This document shows positions 7,363 to 16,883 of a DNA stretch of 35,367 nucleotides, piece after piece (position 1 is the stretch's first letter; the number at the start of each line of letters is the position of its first letter). The translations under genes and the position numbers were made by a program. The stretch is from Bacteroidia bacterium (GTDB taxonomy: Bacteria; Bacteroidota; Bacteroidia; UKL13-3): positions 1 to 35,367 of the forward strand of contig JAGVLJ010000029.1 in NCBI GenBank assembly GCA_020049855.1, in the 5' to 3' direction. The notes beneath the pieces are model-generated. The model saw only the letters and a list, made by a program, of their open reading frames with translations. It was not told where the DNA came from and made no database searches.

Positions 7363-8046
7363 ATGAAAAAAATAAATTGCCTTATTTGTGTACTTCTTCT
7401 TTTTTCGGCCTGTAAAAAAACAGAGACTGATCAAGGGTTTTATTCGGCCGGGTATGAATATTTCCCCGTAAATATTGGTCACCAATTAATTTATCAGGTA
7501 GATTCTATTGTGTATGATGATTTCAATGGCTCTGTTGATACGTTTACCTACCAATGCAAAGAACTAATTACAGATACATTTAGGGGAATAAACGGTAATC
7601 TGAATCAGCGCTTAGAATGGTATTATCGGCAGCATGATACTGACGAATGGGAGTTCTACCATGCCGGATTTTCTACTTTGACTGTTTATACCGCTGAGGT
7701 AACACAACAAAATGAAAAAATTATCCGGTTAATTTTTCCGGTAAATAACTCCTCCAGTTGGAATGGGTATGCCTATACCACATTTACCGATAAACCCCAA
7801 TTTTATTATGACGATATCGGAGATTCTTATCCGGGGGTGAATGAACTTTTTATAAACACAATTACTGTTGTAGAACAAAACGATTCGAACCTTATTGAAC
7901 TAATGAAAAGGGATCGAATTTATGCACCATATATCGGGATGGTGTATAGCCGTAACGATTCGTTGAATACGCAATTTGATAGCGGTGGACAACCAAAAAT
8001 AAACGGATTGAGGTTGCGGTACAAACTAAGCTCTTACGTTAAATAA
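7363..8046 (+). CDS. Lipoprotein of unknown function
   Basis: The 227-residue protein has a lipoprotein signal: M-K-K-I-N, a hydrophobic core and the lipobox L-F-S-A-C with Cys17 as the lipidated residue. The mature part is rich in aromatic residues and Asp, with a Y-F-P-V-N-I-G-H-Q-L-I-Y-Q-V-D-S segment near residue 34. This resembles small lipoproteins often seen in Bacteroidota, but I do not recognise a named family. It lies 8 nt after mnmA and 6 nt before the S8 protease gene. An outer-membrane or periplasmic location is expected. Confidence 0.7.
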   Translation: MKKINCLICVLLLFSACKKTETDQGFYSAGYEYFPVNIGHQLIYQVDSIVYDDFNGSVDTFTYQCKELITDTFRGINGNLNQRLEWYYRQHDTDEWEFYHAGFSTLTVYTAEVTQQNEKIIRLIFPVNNSSSWNGYAYTTFTDKPQFYYDDIGDSYPGVNELFINTITVVEQNDSNLIELMKRDRIYAPYIGMVYSRNDSLNTQFDSGGQPKINGLRLRYKLSSYVK

Positions 8047-8052
8047 TTTCTG

Positions 8053-9747
8053 ATGACAAAAAAAATCGTACTGTTTCTAGTTTGTTTGGCACTTTTTGAA
8101 GGTGTTCATGGGCAGGTAATTTCGGAATATAAATATTGGGTAGGATTCAGTGATAAAAAAGATTCTCCCTATAGTGCAGACCGTGCTAAAGAATTTTTGT
8201 CCTTACGAGCTCTTGACAGAAGAACGCGATTCCATATTAAAATTGACTCAACCGATCTTCCCGTTAATAGCAGCTATATTAATAAACTGCTCGAAATTGA
8301 TGGGGTAGAAGTTCGTAATACCAGCAAATGGCTAAATGGAGTAACAGTTCATTTAAAAGACACTGCAGCTATTGCTGAAATTAAAAAAATGCCATTTGTT
8401 AGGGAAGTAAAATTGGTAGGGTATGATAAACTACAAGCCATTTTTACTTTATTAAATGAAAACCATGATTCGGCTTCACCGCCTGCTCAGGTATCTAAAT
8501 ATGAGCCTAAGCCCATTGAAGTAGAAAACCAGTTTGGTAAAAGTTATTATGCAAGCGCGTTTAACCAGATTGCTATGTGCAATGGCGATAAATTGCATAA
8601 AGCGGGATTTAATGGGTCGGATGTTAGAATTGCCTGTATTGATGCCGGATTCTATAATTTAAATGTGTTGCCAGCCATGCAGGGTGTAATGAATAATTTG
8701 ATTGCAACATATGATTTTGTAACTGGTAATGCAGCGGTTTTTGACGATGATGGTCATGGACTCGAAGTAATTTCGTGCATTGCTGCATATGAACCCGGTA
8801 AAATGGTTGGAACCGCGCCCTTTGCCTCATACCTGCTACTTCGGTCGGAAGACGCTGCCACTGAATTTCCAATTGAGGAAATAAACTGGGTATGTGCCGC
8901 TGAATTTGCTGATAGTGCAGGTGCAGAAATAATTACCTCCTCGGTTGGATACACTCAGTTTGATGACAAAAGCATGGGGCATATTTATATCGAATTAAAT
9001 GGCAAAACAACTTTTATAACCCGGGGAGCTGACTTGGCGGCAGCCAAAGGTATTGTAGTGTGCAATAGTGCCGGAAATGAAGGAGATAATAAATGGAAAT
9101 TTATTGGAGCCCCTGCCGATGCAAATAATATTATTACTATCGGATCGGTAGATGCAAAAGGTGAAAAATCTGATTTCAGTTCTATTGGCCCCACAGCCGA
9201 TAAACGAATAAAACCTACTTTGGCTGCTATGGGTGAGCTGGCAACTGTTTACACTCCTTATGGGCAGTATATGAAAGCAAGTGGAACATCTTTTTCAACT
9301 CCTATTTTTTCCGGCATGTTGGCCTGTTTAATTCAGGCAAATAGGGGGAAAACACCTGCTCAAGTGATGGATGCTCTTAAAATGAGCGGTAGCAATTATC
9401 CTGTTCCCAATAACCAATTAGGTTACGGAATACCTGATATGGTACTTGCCAATAAAATTTTGGGGGGAGACACCGCTATCAGGTTAAGTCAGGATCAGTT
9501 GGTGGATATTTCGGTACCGATAAATTCACCGTTTATCACCGTTACTTTCCATGCCGAGTCGGATAATGATCTTAAATTGATTATTGCAGGTTCAAATGCC
9601 AAGAAAAAACTAAGTGTGAAACATACAATGCACAAAGGACAAACTGAGCGATACGTGATTAAAGGGTATAAAAAATTAAAACATGGACATTATACTTTGT
9701 ATGTGTTGTTCGGTAAACATGCATTCAAAGCGGAATTTACGAAGTGA
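8053..9747 (+). CDS. Secreted subtilisin-like serine protease (peptidase family S8)
   Basis: The product has 564 residues with a signal peptide ending near G20. A propeptide-like region (about 25-165) precedes the S8 domain. Catalytic residues fit the D-H-N-S order: Asp197 (C-I-D-A-G-F), His235 (D-D-D-G-H-G), oxyanion Asn342 (S-A-G-N-E-G) and Ser413 (G-T-S-F-S-T-P). The last 75 residues form a beta-rich C-terminal domain ending G-H-Y-T-L-Y-V then F-K-A-E-F-T-K; it only faintly resembles a T9SS type A domain and lacks the N-P motif. Subtilases of this kind cleave extracellular proteins. It is third in the mnmA unit, 6 nt after the lipoprotein gene. Confidence 0.88.
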   Translation: MTKKIVLFLVCLALFEGVHGQVISEYKYWVGFSDKKDSPYSADRAKEFLSLRALDRRTRFHIKIDSTDLPVNSSYINKLLEIDGVEVRNTSKWLNGVTVHLKDTAAIAEIKKMPFVREVKLVGYDKLQAIFTLLNENHDSASPPAQVSKYEPKPIEVENQFGKSYYASAFNQIAMCNGDKLHKAGFNGSDVRIACIDAGFYNLNVLPAMQGVMNNLIATYDFVTGNAAVFDDDGHGLEVISCIAAYEPGKMVGTAPFASYLLLRSEDAATEFPIEEINWVCAAEFADSAGAEIITSSVGYTQFDDKSMGHIYIELNGKTTFITRGADLAAAKGIVVCNSAGNEGDNKWKFIGAPADANNIITIGSVDAKGEKSDFSSIGPTADKRIKPTLAAMGELATVYTPYGQYMKASGTSFSTPIFSGMLACLIQANRGKTPAQVMDALKMSGSNYPVPNNQLGYGIPDMVLANKILGGDTAIRLSQDQLVDISVPINSPFITVTFHAESDNDLKLIIAGSNAKKKLSVKHTMHKGQTERYVIKGYKKLKHGHYTLYVLFGKHAFKAEFTK

Positions 9748-9753
9748 TTTCTT

Positions 9754-10554
9754 CTAAAATTTCAGGCAAAAATGTTCTTTTGCCTGCTCTTGTCTAAAGA
9801 ATACCAGTCCCAGATAATACAGGTCAATGGTAACGGTAACTCTCGCATCGTTTTTAATAAACTCCCACGCTTTTTCCATTTCGGGCGACCAATGGATATC
9901 ATCAAAAATCAATATAGTTTCGTTGGTGCTTTTTTGAGCCAGTAACTCAAAATAAGCTATCGTTGAATGGTAGTGATGATTACCATCAATAAATGCAAAA
10001 TCTACCTGATTCATTTGTGCAAGGCAGGAGGGGAGAACTTGATCAAATAATCCCCTTCTAAATTGAATTTGATCGGTAAACTGGAATTGGCCAAATGTTT
10101 CAAACGCAAGATTAGCTATGGTCTCAATTCCTTCAATGGTGGTCAGCCTAAAACCCGGGATATGCTTTCCTCCATGTGCCAGATATGCGGTGGTTATTCC
10201 AAAACTGGTGCCTAATTCCAATACTTCCCGGGGGTTAAAATACTGTACAAATCGGCCAAGCAATCTAGCCTGACGGGAAGGTTTAAGACTGTTCCGTGCA
10301 ATGGATCTTATTGTTTTATTGGTAGCTGATGAAGAGCCTGCTCCTGCATCTGTATAGGCAAGACAAGTAGTAATGTTGAGCAATTGCGATCTTCTTTTTT
10401 CAATAAGTGCAAATTCGGGTAACTCGCTATCCTGAACTATACATTGAGTATATAATTTATACACAAAAGGTGAGTGCAACACCTGCACATTGGTTCGAAA
10501 AAAAAGGTATTTACAAAAGGAAATGGCCTGAAAAATTTTTTGCCCGATTTTCAT
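9754..10554 (-). CDS. Class I SAM-dependent methyltransferase
   Basis: The 266-residue cytoplasmic protein has a Rossmann-type SAM motif I (V-L-E-L-G-T-S-F-G, 111-119), an acidic post-I strand (T-T-I-E-G-I), D-F-A-F-I-D-G-N-H-H-Y with its following helix, and I-L-I-F-D-D-I-H-W. This pattern is that of Methyltransf_24/O-methyltransferase-like proteins. The substrate is unknown. Its ATG overlaps the TGA of the DUF349 gene by one base (TGATG), so translation is probably coupled. The gene ends 6 bp from the convergent S8 protease gene. Confidence 0.8.
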   Translation of the reverse strand: MKIGQKIFQAISFCKYLFFRTNVQVLHSPFVYKLYTQCIVQDSELPEFALIEKRRSQLLNITTCLAYTDAGAGSSSATNKTIRSIARNSLKPSRQARLLGRFVQYFNPREVLELGTSFGITTAYLAHGGKHIPGFRLTTIEGIETIANLAFETFGQFQFTDQIQFRRGLFDQVLPSCLAQMNQVDFAFIDGNHHYHSTIAYFELLAQKSTNETILIFDDIHWSPEMEKAWEFIKNDARVTVTIDLYYLGLVFFRQEQAKEHFCLKF

Positions 10555-12443
10555 CAGGAATTATTTCCGCCAGCCATGGCTTTACGAATCAGTTTTATCT
10601 TCTCGTCAAGTCGGGTTATTTCCTGTTTGGCATTCTTCAGGTTTTCTTCAATCTGCTTTATAAACGGAGAGGCGTTTTTGCTGTTGGCAAAGAAACCCAT
10701 ATTGTTTTGTTCCGTATCAATCTGGGCTTTAATTTTTCTGATCTTATCCAGCAGATAACGTTCTTCTTTCTTCAAACGATCGCGTCCGTCAGGAGCACTA
10801 TTCATCAGTTCATAGTGTGTGGCTTGCTCCTTTGCACGCATAACTTGTTTTTCCTCTCGGAAAGTACTATAAATATTATTCAACGCATCATTGTACTGTT
10901 TTTGAATATCCTCTTTACTGGCCATTGGCACAAATCCTATTTTGTTCCATTCTGCTTGAATCAGTTTCACTTCAGTTAATACTTCTTCGGCATTCTCTTT
11001 TCCAATCAAGGTGTTTAATCGGTTTAGCAGCGATGTTTTGGCCGAAAGGTTTTCATTTTGTTGTTTATGAGTATGTTCAAAATACCCGGATTTTCGACTG
11101 AAAAACGTATCGCAGGCTGACCGGAATCGTTTCCAAATTTTTTCGGATTGTTTATCATGAACAGACCCGATGGTTTTCCACTTAGCCTGTAAATCAAGAA
11201 TAGCTTTGGTAGTTTTATTCCACTCAGTTTGATTGGCCAGTTCCTCGGCTTTTTCGCACAACTCGGTTTTAAGTTTCAAGTTGTGGTTACGTTCATTATT
11301 CAGCTTTTTAAAGTAGGTGTTCTTGTTAATGTAAAACTGGTTGTATGCTTGCTTAAATCTTTCCCAAATAGATTGGTTGAATTTCTGTGGTACTGCACCA
11401 ACTTTTCTCCACTCGTCAAACAGAGCCTCAAGTTCTTTAGTCTTGGCAATCCATTCTTTGGCCTTTCCCGACTCGTAGCCTATGTAAGTTTCTGCTTTTT
11501 CGCAAAGTGCTTTTTTGGTTTGAAGGTTCTGCTCTCGTTTAGCATCCAACTCGGCTCGGTAGGTGTTGATCTTTTCATAGACCTTGTCGGAGGCCTCTTT
11601 AAACCGTTGCCAAATATCTTCGCGCGATTCATTTGGAACAGGACCAATATTTTTCCATTCTTCGTGGTATTTATTTAGCGTAATTTGTGCTTTTTTCAGA
11701 GACGATTCAGCAAGTAACTCATGCGCTTTTTTTATTAGCTCAATCTTTAAATCTAAGTTTTTCTCTCGGTCTAATTGTTTTAGTTCATTATAAATGGAAA
11801 GTTTGTCGTAAAACTTATCCAATAATACATGGTACGAATTCCATAAGTCATCCTTACTTTCGTGTGGAACATTGCGAATACGTTTCCATTCATTCTGCAA
11901 ATCTTTTAACTGCTTCAGGCTATGTTCGCTTTCATTTCCTTCAATCAATTCTTTGATTTTATTCAGGATCCCTTTTTTTTCTTCGAGATTTTTCAGTTTT
12001 TCAGCATCTTGAGCGGCCTTTAATTCGGCTCGTTTTTGTTGCACTACTTTGTAGGCTTCATAAAAATTTTTGCGGAAATGGTCGTCCTTAAAAGCAAAAT
12101 CTTCTTTAATATTTCCCTCCTCAATAAACTGATGGAGGTTTTCATTATATTCTTTGCTATAAAGGTTGTCGAAAAACTGACGCATGGCCTTTAACTGCAG
12201 GTGGGCACTGCGTATGTCTTCTGATTTGGAATACTTTACTGCATACTCAGCGAGTTGAGCCAGTGTGTAGTGGCTGTAATCAGCCAGATTTTCTTCATCA
12301 TCTTCATGATTAGACTCGTTTTCAATATCGTGTTGATAGAGCTTGGTTTCCAGTTCCGCGTCAATATCCTCGGCTGGTGGAGTCGAAGTAGTTAAAGGCC
12401 CCGTTTCAGTAGCCTCATTCATATTATCTGAAAGTGTTGTCAT
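10554..12443 (-). CDS. DUF349 repeat protein
   Basis: The start is set at ATG 12443 because a perfect -7 box lies at 12477-12470; a longer frame back to 12578 would run across that promoter and into the divergent HMG-CoA lyase gene. The 629-residue product has an acidic, Glu/Asp-rich N-terminus, then five DUF349 repeats. Each contains a core of the type E-W-x-x-I-G-x-V-P followed by W-x-R-F and a long helix (for example E-E-W-K-N-I-G-P-V-P, D-E-W-R-K-V-G-A-V-P, A-K-W-K-T-I-G-S-V, A-E-W-N-K-I-G-F-V-P). The C-terminus is a charged coiled coil. Function is not established; the protein is probably cytoplasmic and elongated. Confidence 0.85.
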   Translation of the reverse strand: MTTLSDNMNEATETGPLTTSTPPAEDIDAELETKLYQHDIENESNHEDDEENLADYSHYTLAQLAEYAVKYSKSEDIRSAHLQLKAMRQFFDNLYSKEYNENLHQFIEEGNIKEDFAFKDDHFRKNFYEAYKVVQQKRAELKAAQDAEKLKNLEEKKGILNKIKELIEGNESEHSLKQLKDLQNEWKRIRNVPHESKDDLWNSYHVLLDKFYDKLSIYNELKQLDREKNLDLKIELIKKAHELLAESSLKKAQITLNKYHEEWKNIGPVPNESREDIWQRFKEASDKVYEKINTYRAELDAKREQNLQTKKALCEKAETYIGYESGKAKEWIAKTKELEALFDEWRKVGAVPQKFNQSIWERFKQAYNQFYINKNTYFKKLNNERNHNLKLKTELCEKAEELANQTEWNKTTKAILDLQAKWKTIGSVHDKQSEKIWKRFRSACDTFFSRKSGYFEHTHKQQNENLSAKTSLLNRLNTLIGKENAEEVLTEVKLIQAEWNKIGFVPMASKEDIQKQYNDALNNIYSTFREEKQVMRAKEQATHYELMNSAPDGRDRLKKEERYLLDKIRKIKAQIDTEQNNMGFFANSKNASPFIKQIEENLKNAKQEITRLDEKIKLIRKAMAGGNNS

Positions 12444-12469
12444 AAAAGCACAATTCCCTATTGGGACGC

Positions 12470-12477
12470 CAAAGGTA
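12470..12477 (-). promoter_or_regulatory. -7 promoter element for the DUF349 gene
   Basis: On the reverse strand 12477 to 12470 reads TACCTTTG, an exact TAnnTTTG match. The start codon at 12443 is 26 nt downstream, so the leader would be about 20 nt. It lies back-to-back with the forward element at 12501-12508. Confidence 0.55.
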
Positions 12478-12500
12478 CTAAAAAACTCAGGCAATATTCC

Positions 12501-12508
12501 TACTTTTG
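12501..12508 (+). promoter_or_regulatory. -7 promoter element for the HMG-CoA lyase gene
   Basis: TACTTTTG is an exact TAnnTTTG match ending 18 nt before ATG 12527, giving a leader of about 13 nt. Only 23 nt separate it from the reverse element of the DUF349 gene, so the two promoters share upstream DNA. Confidence 0.5.
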
Positions 12509-12526
12509 AATGTTTGTTAGTATGAT

Positions 12527-13378
12527 ATGACAGTGAAAATAATTGAGTGCCCGAGAGATGCCATGCAGGGTTTCGCACATTTTATTCCTACCGAAACCAA
12601 AATATCCTATATCAATCAATTGCTGAGAGTGGGGTTTGATACCATTGATTTTGGCAGCTTTGTATCGTCTAAAGTTATTCCTCAAATGCAGGACACAACC
12701 GAAGTGCTTAATGGACTTGATTTAACCGATACTCATTCTAAACTTCTGGCAATTATTGCTAATCGAAAAGGAGCGGAACTGGCAGCACAGTTTCCGCAAA
12801 TTTCTTACCTGGGTTTTCCGTTTTCGGTATCTGAAACATTTCAACTAAGAAACACTAATAGTACCATTCATGCATCCCTCGAATTAGCAGAACAAATTCA
12901 GGAATTGTGTGCAAGGCATAACAAAAAGCTTGTACTTTATCTCTCCATGGCTTTTGGCAACCCGTACGGTGATGTTTGGAATGTGGAGATTGTAGAGCAT
13001 TGGACTACCGAAATGGATAAACTTGGGGTGAAAATTATTTCCCTGTCGGATACCATTGGAGTGGCCGACCCAAGTTCTATTTCGTATTTATTTAATGGGT
13101 TAATTCAGGCTTTCCCGCATATTGAATTCGGGGCGCATTTGCATACCCAACCGCACAATTGGAAAGAAAAAATACATACCGCTTTCAGCAGCGGGTGCAG
13201 GCGATTTGACGGAGCCATTAAAGGTTTTGGCGGATGCCCGATGGCTGCTGATGAATTAACCGGAAATATGCCCACAGAACATATCATTAACTACTTTCAG
13301 GAGCATGAGGTAAACACCAATATTGATATGGAAGCATTTAATTTGTCGGTAAACCGGTCGCTTCGGGTTTTTGTATAA
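12527..13378 (+). CDS. Hydroxymethylglutaryl-CoA lyase
   Basis: The 283-residue TIM-barrel enzyme cleaves HMG-CoA to acetyl-CoA and acetoacetate, the last step of leucine breakdown. It has the N-terminal E-C-P-R-D-A-M-Q segment (Arg10, Asp11; the family norm is P-R-D-G-L-Q), F-G-S-F-V-S-S with V-I-P-Q-M-Q-D, S-L-S-D-T-I-G-V-A, the metal-binding H-L-H, and the catalytic loop G-F-G-G-C-P-M-A with its cysteine. Length and motif order fit a complete bacterial lyase. Acetyl-CoA units from this route could feed PHA precursors, but no other leucine genes are nearby. Homocitrate-synthase-like enzymes share the fold; the Cys loop favours lyase. Confidence 0.88.
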   Translation: MTVKIIECPRDAMQGFAHFIPTETKISYINQLLRVGFDTIDFGSFVSSKVIPQMQDTTEVLNGLDLTDTHSKLLAIIANRKGAELAAQFPQISYLGFPFSVSETFQLRNTNSTIHASLELAEQIQELCARHNKKLVLYLSMAFGNPYGDVWNVEIVEHWTTEMDKLGVKIISLSDTIGVADPSSISYLFNGLIQAFPHIEFGAHLHTQPHNWKEKIHTAFSSGCRRFDGAIKGFGGCPMAADELTGNMPTEHIINYFQEHEVNTNIDMEAFNLSVNRSLRVFV

Positions 13379-13396
13379 ACAGATTTAATCCAAATT

Positions 13397-13430
13397 AAAA
13401 ATCCCGGTTGTTTACGCAATCGGGATTTTT
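13397..13430. terminator. Bidirectional intrinsic terminator
   Basis: A 14-bp near-perfect stem (13397-13410 with 13417-13430, one G-T pair) with a 6-nt loop starts with AAAAA and ends with TTTTT. It serves the convergent HMG-CoA lyase gene (end 13378) and the NHL-repeat gene (end 13450). Confidence 0.85.
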
Positions 13431-13449
13431 AATGCAGGTAATTCGGCAA

Positions 13450-14853
13450 TTACCTTATTACAATTTTTTGAGTGGAGTTAATTCCGTTGCTAAGTACGCG
13501 TACAACATATACACCCGGATTTAATGACATGGTATTAAACGAAAAACTATTAGCAAATGCATTTTGCTGTTCAATAATACGCCCGTTTAAATCAATCAGC
13601 TGAACATTTATCGGTTGGTTAATAGATGGCACTGATACCACAAACTGAGTGTTGGCCGGGTTAGGATATAAATTTATTTGTTGATTGCCATATATCGAGG
13701 CAACTGAATTAGGCCCATCGGATGTTTCGATGGTACGAATAAGTCCGTTCCCAACATCGCCCACATAAAGTTTATTATTTCCAATATTGAAGTAAATAGA
13801 ACGTGGGTCTTTAAAACGTGCGGTTGTCCCTACGCCATCAGTTGAGCCTACCTGCCCATCGGCACCTGCAAAAGTGGTAACCTGTCCATTCGAAATTTTA
13901 CGGATTAGGCCTCCGGCATTTTTTCCTTCTACCACATATACATTTCCCGAAAAATCAACAGCTACATCTTCGGGATATTTGAATTGAGCCGTTAAAGAAG
14001 CTCCGTCAGTTATACCAAAAATTCCAGATCCTGCAAAAGTTGAAACTAAACCTGTTGCAATATCTATTACTCGAATCATATAACTTCCCTCATCTGCTAT
14101 ATAGAGTTTGTTGCCGTAATAACACAAACCTGAAGGGTAGAAGAAAGAGGCCGATAAACGCGTCCCGTTTGTACTTCCCGAAATCCCGGTTCCGGCAAAA
14201 GTTATGACAGATCCTGTGGCAATATCAATACGTTTTATTTTGTGATTGTCAGTATCTGCAACATATAGGTATTGGTCGCCATCATAAACAATATCCTGTG
14301 GGTGATTAAAGCGTGCAGCCGTTCCTGTTGCATCCACATCACCAGGAGTGGATGTGGTGGTAGCGCCTGCAAATGTGCTTACATCTTGCGAATTGGAAAG
14401 GGTAGTAAATTTACCTACTTTACGGATGCAGTTATTCCCGTAATCAGCTATATATAAGTTTTCATTTACGTCAAAAGCAAATCCCATTGGGGTATTAAGC
14501 ATGGAAATAGCTGAGCCGGGGAAATTTTGATACCCGGGATCACGAGCTGGGCTTCCGGCTCTTTTATACACTTTACCATCAGAATTTAAAAGAACCCGAA
14601 GGCGGTTTCCTTTTATGGCCGGGTCGAAGCCATTATCAAATGTAGCCTCGGTGAACCAAAGGTTTCCTATATTATCAAATGCCATTCCCCAGGGAGCAAA
14701 CAATACGGCCTGTGATTGGATGACATCTCCCGGATCGGTGGTAACTCCAGCCTGTCCCATTAGGGTGGCAACAGTACCCTTCACCTGGGCCTGCGCTGAA
14801 AAAGTAAGAAATACTGCAGCAGCCGCTGCCAAATCGGTAAATTTTAACTTCAT
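13450..14853 (-). CDS. Secreted NHL-repeat beta-propeller protein with T9SS type A sorting domain
   Basis: The 467-residue protein has a signal peptide ending in F-S-A-Q-A-Q near residue 23. Six NHL-type blades follow, each with a P-x-G/D-I/V-x-x-D start and a L-Y-I-A-D-x-x-N-x-x-I-R-K-I-like end. The last 80 residues are a type A sorting domain: N-L-Y-P-N-P-A-N-T near residue 395, then L-I-D-L-N-G-R-I and L-N-P-G-V-Y-V-V-R-V, ending T-Q-K-I-V-I-R. Such proteins are exported by T9SS and fixed on or released from the cell surface. NHL propellers bind proteins or carbohydrates; the partner here is unknown. The T9SS machinery itself is not in the window. Confidence 0.88.
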   Translation of the reverse strand: MKLKFTDLAAAAAVFLTFSAQAQVKGTVATLMGQAGVTTDPGDVIQSQAVLFAPWGMAFDNIGNLWFTEATFDNGFDPAIKGNRLRVLLNSDGKVYKRAGSPARDPGYQNFPGSAISMLNTPMGFAFDVNENLYIADYGNNCIRKVGKFTTLSNSQDVSTFAGATTTSTPGDVDATGTAARFNHPQDIVYDGDQYLYVADTDNHKIKRIDIATGSVITFAGTGISGSTNGTRLSASFFYPSGLCYYGNKLYIADEGSYMIRVIDIATGLVSTFAGSGIFGITDGASLTAQFKYPEDVAVDFSGNVYVVEGKNAGGLIRKISNGQVTTFAGADGQVGSTDGVGTTARFKDPRSIYFNIGNNKLYVGDVGNGLIRTIETSDGPNSVASIYGNQQINLYPNPANTQFVVSVPSINQPINVQLIDLNGRIIEQQNAFANSFSFNTMSLNPGVYVVRVLSNGINSTQKIVIR

Positions 14854-14881
14854 ATGTTGTTTGTTAATTGATTTAAAGAAT

Positions 14882-14911
14882 CAAAAATAAACTAAAATGG
14901 AAATTTTCCAA
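14882..14911 (-). promoter_or_regulatory. Promoter of the NHL-repeat gene
   Basis: On the reverse strand there is TTG (14911-14909), 19 nt, then TATTTTTG (14889-14882). Both elements and their spacing fit the Bacteroidota -33/-7 promoter. The start codon at 14853 is 28 nt further on. This is the best-formed promoter in the window. Confidence 0.65.
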
Positions 14912-14912
14912 G

Positions 14913-15869
14913 TTAATTCAACGGAGGAGTAGCAAGCCAGTTGTTGATATTATCTTCAATCCGCTGCATAATACCGGCATAATCTCCCTTAACAAATTGC
15001 TCTCCTGTGAGTTGCTCGTAAAGTTCAACATAACGGTTGGTAACCATTTGTACAAACTCATCCGTCATTTCTGGAATTAACTGCCCCTTTTTTCCCTGAA
15101 ATCCGTGCTCAATAAGCCATTGTCGAACAAACTCTTTGGATAGTTGTTTTTGCTGCTCTCCTTTAGCCTGACGCCCGGCGTACCCATCAGCATAAAAGTA
15201 CCGGGACGAATCGGGAGTATGTACTTCATCAATCAGGTATATTTTTTCATTAAGTTTGCCGAATTCATATTTAGTATCTACCAAAATAAGATTTTGTTTG
15301 GCGGCAAACGTACTACCTATTTCAAAAAGTTTATAGGTATATGCCTCAAGTTGTTTGTAGTCTATTTCGCTAACAATTCCCTTGGCAATTATATCTTCTC
15401 TCGAAATATCTTCATCATGACCCTCGCTTGCTTTGGTGGTAGGTGTAATGATAGGTGCTGGAAGTTTGTCGTTCTCCTTTAGTCCCTCTGGCAAGGCCAC
15501 CCCGCAAACGCTGCGTTTCCCCTCCTTATATTCGCGCCATGCGTGCCCTGATAAATATCCACGTATCACCATTTCAACTTTAAAAGGTTTACACAATAAA
15601 CCAACAGTTACATTAGGATCGGGTGTAGCCATCTTCCAGTTAGGCACCTCGCTCGAAGTCATATCTAAAAACCGAGCTGCAATTTGGTTAAGCACCTGAC
15701 CTTTATAGGGAATCGCTCTGGGTAATACTACATCAAAAGCCGATATGCGATCGCAGGCTATCAAAATTAGCTTTTCGTCATTAATATTATAGTAGTCGCG
15801 TACTTTACCACGATAGAAGTGCTTTTGTTTATTGAAAAAATAATTGGTTGCTATTAGAGAACTATCCAT
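14913..15869 (-). CDS. purC: Phosphoribosylaminoimidazole-succinocarboxamide synthase (SAICAR synthetase)
   Basis: PurC joins CAIR and aspartate with ATP in purine synthesis. The 318-residue product is the longer form (short bacterial PurC is about 240). Family motifs are visible: [10 protein letters not shown] near residue 19, [13 protein letters not shown] (ATP/CAIR site), [38 protein letters not shown] and [11 protein letters not shown]. It lies 28 nt after phoH on the same strand, so the two are probably co-transcribed. Confidence 0.95.
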   Translation of the reverse strand: MDSSLIATNYFFNKQKHFYRGKVRDYYNINDEKLILIACDRISAFDVVLPRAIPYKGQVLNQIAARFLDMTSSEVPNWKMATPDPNVTVGLLCKPFKVEMVIRGYLSGHAWREYKEGKRSVCGVALPEGLKENDKLPAPIITPTTKASEGHDEDISREDIIAKGIVSEIDYKQLEAYTYKLFEIGSTFAAKQNLILVDTKYEFGKLNEKIYLIDEVHTPDSSRYFYADGYAGRQAKGEQQKQLSKEFVRQWLIEHGFQGKKGQLIPEMTDEFVQMVTNRYVELYEQLTGEQFVKGDYAGIMQRIEDNINNWLATPPLN

Positions 15870-15897
15870 ATAAATTCATATTAATTGGGAATTATTA

Positions 15898-16863
15898 TCA
15901 ATCCTGGTTCGGGTGATCTTTTTCAAGTTTGTCGTATGCTTTAATAATATCTTTCACAAGTCGATGCCTTACCACATCCTCAAAGCTAAGGTAAGCAATT
16001 TTAATTCCTGTCACATGTTCTAAAATTTTAATGGCTTTTGTTAATCCTGACTGTCCTTTTCTGGGCAAATCAATTTGGGTTAAATCACCTGTAATAATAA
16101 ACTTGGCATTTGGCCCCATACGAGTAAGAAACATCTTCAGTTGTAAATCGGTAGCATTTTGTGCCTCATCTAAAATAACAAATGCATTATCCAAAGTACG
16201 GCCGCGCATAAAAGCCATCGGAGCAATTTCAATTATACGGTTTTCCATATAATACTTCAGCTTTTCAGCCGGAATCATATCCTCCAATGCATCATAAAGT
16301 GGTCGGAGGTAAGGGTCTATTTTTTCTTTTAAATCGCCAGGAAGAAATCCGAGGTTTTCACCTGCTTCTACAGCTGGTCTTGCTAAAATAATGCGTTTAA
16401 TTTCTTTGTCTTTTAGTGCCCTAACTGCTAAAGCAACTGCTGTGTAGGTTTTACCTGTTCCAGCCGGACCAATGGCAAAAACAATATCATTCCCTTCCAC
16501 ATAGTCTCGCATCTTGCGCTGATTTGGTGTACGGGCTTTCACTATTTTCCCATTGGGGCCAAACACCAATACATCATTATCAGCAGTAAGTTCATTCCCA
16601 TTGAGAATATCCTCTCCCTTTACCAGTTCTTCAAGATAATTGGCGTGTAGTTTTCCGAATTTACGGATATGGTCAATCATCTGGTCGAGTTTGTGCTCAA
16701 AATGATTTATTTCCTGATCATCACCTAAAATAGTGAGTTCCTGCCCGCGTGAAACAATTTTCAATTTGGAAAATTGAGTTTGCAGAAGTTTCAGGTTCTG
16801 GTTGTTGACGCCAAGTAACTCCATCGGATCAACATCTTCTATTAAATAGCTTTTTTCGCTCAA
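15898..16863 (-). CDS. PhoH family ATPase
   Basis: The 321-residue protein has an N-terminal region typical of the PhoH/YbeZ branch and a RecA-like ATPase core with Walker A G-P-A-G-T-G-K-T at 132-139 and Walker B F-V-I-L-D-E-A-Q-N-A around 228-237, followed by T-R-M-G and I-T-G-D-L-T-Q-I-D-L-P. YbeZ-type proteins act in ribosome and rRNA maturation, usually with the endonuclease YbeY; no ybeY is adjacent here. Its transcript would start at the reverse element 16905-16898 and run on into purC. Confidence 0.9.
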   Translation of the reverse strand: MSEKSYLIEDVDPMELLGVNNQNLKLLQTQFSKLKIVSRGQELTILGDDQEINHFEHKLDQMIDHIRKFGKLHANYLEELVKGEDILNGNELTADNDVLVFGPNGKIVKARTPNQRKMRDYVEGNDIVFAIGPAGTGKTYTAVALAVRALKDKEIKRIILARPAVEAGENLGFLPGDLKEKIDPYLRPLYDALEDMIPAEKLKYYMENRIIEIAPMAFMRGRTLDNAFVILDEAQNATDLQLKMFLTRMGPNAKFIITGDLTQIDLPRKGQSGLTKAIKILEHVTGIKIAYLSFEDVVRHRLVKDIIKAYDKLEKDHPNQD

Positions 16864-16883
16864 AATTGTGTGTGTTATTCTTC

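Noticed and set aside
8053-9747. T9SS type A sorting domain at the end of the S8 protease
   Set aside because: The end has a G-x-Y-x-L-x-V strand and a basic tail but lacks the P-N-P motif and normal domain pattern; not supported well enough to annotate.
12444-12578. N-terminal extension of the DUF349 protein
   Set aside because: It covers two promoter elements and overlaps the divergent HMG-CoA lyase gene.
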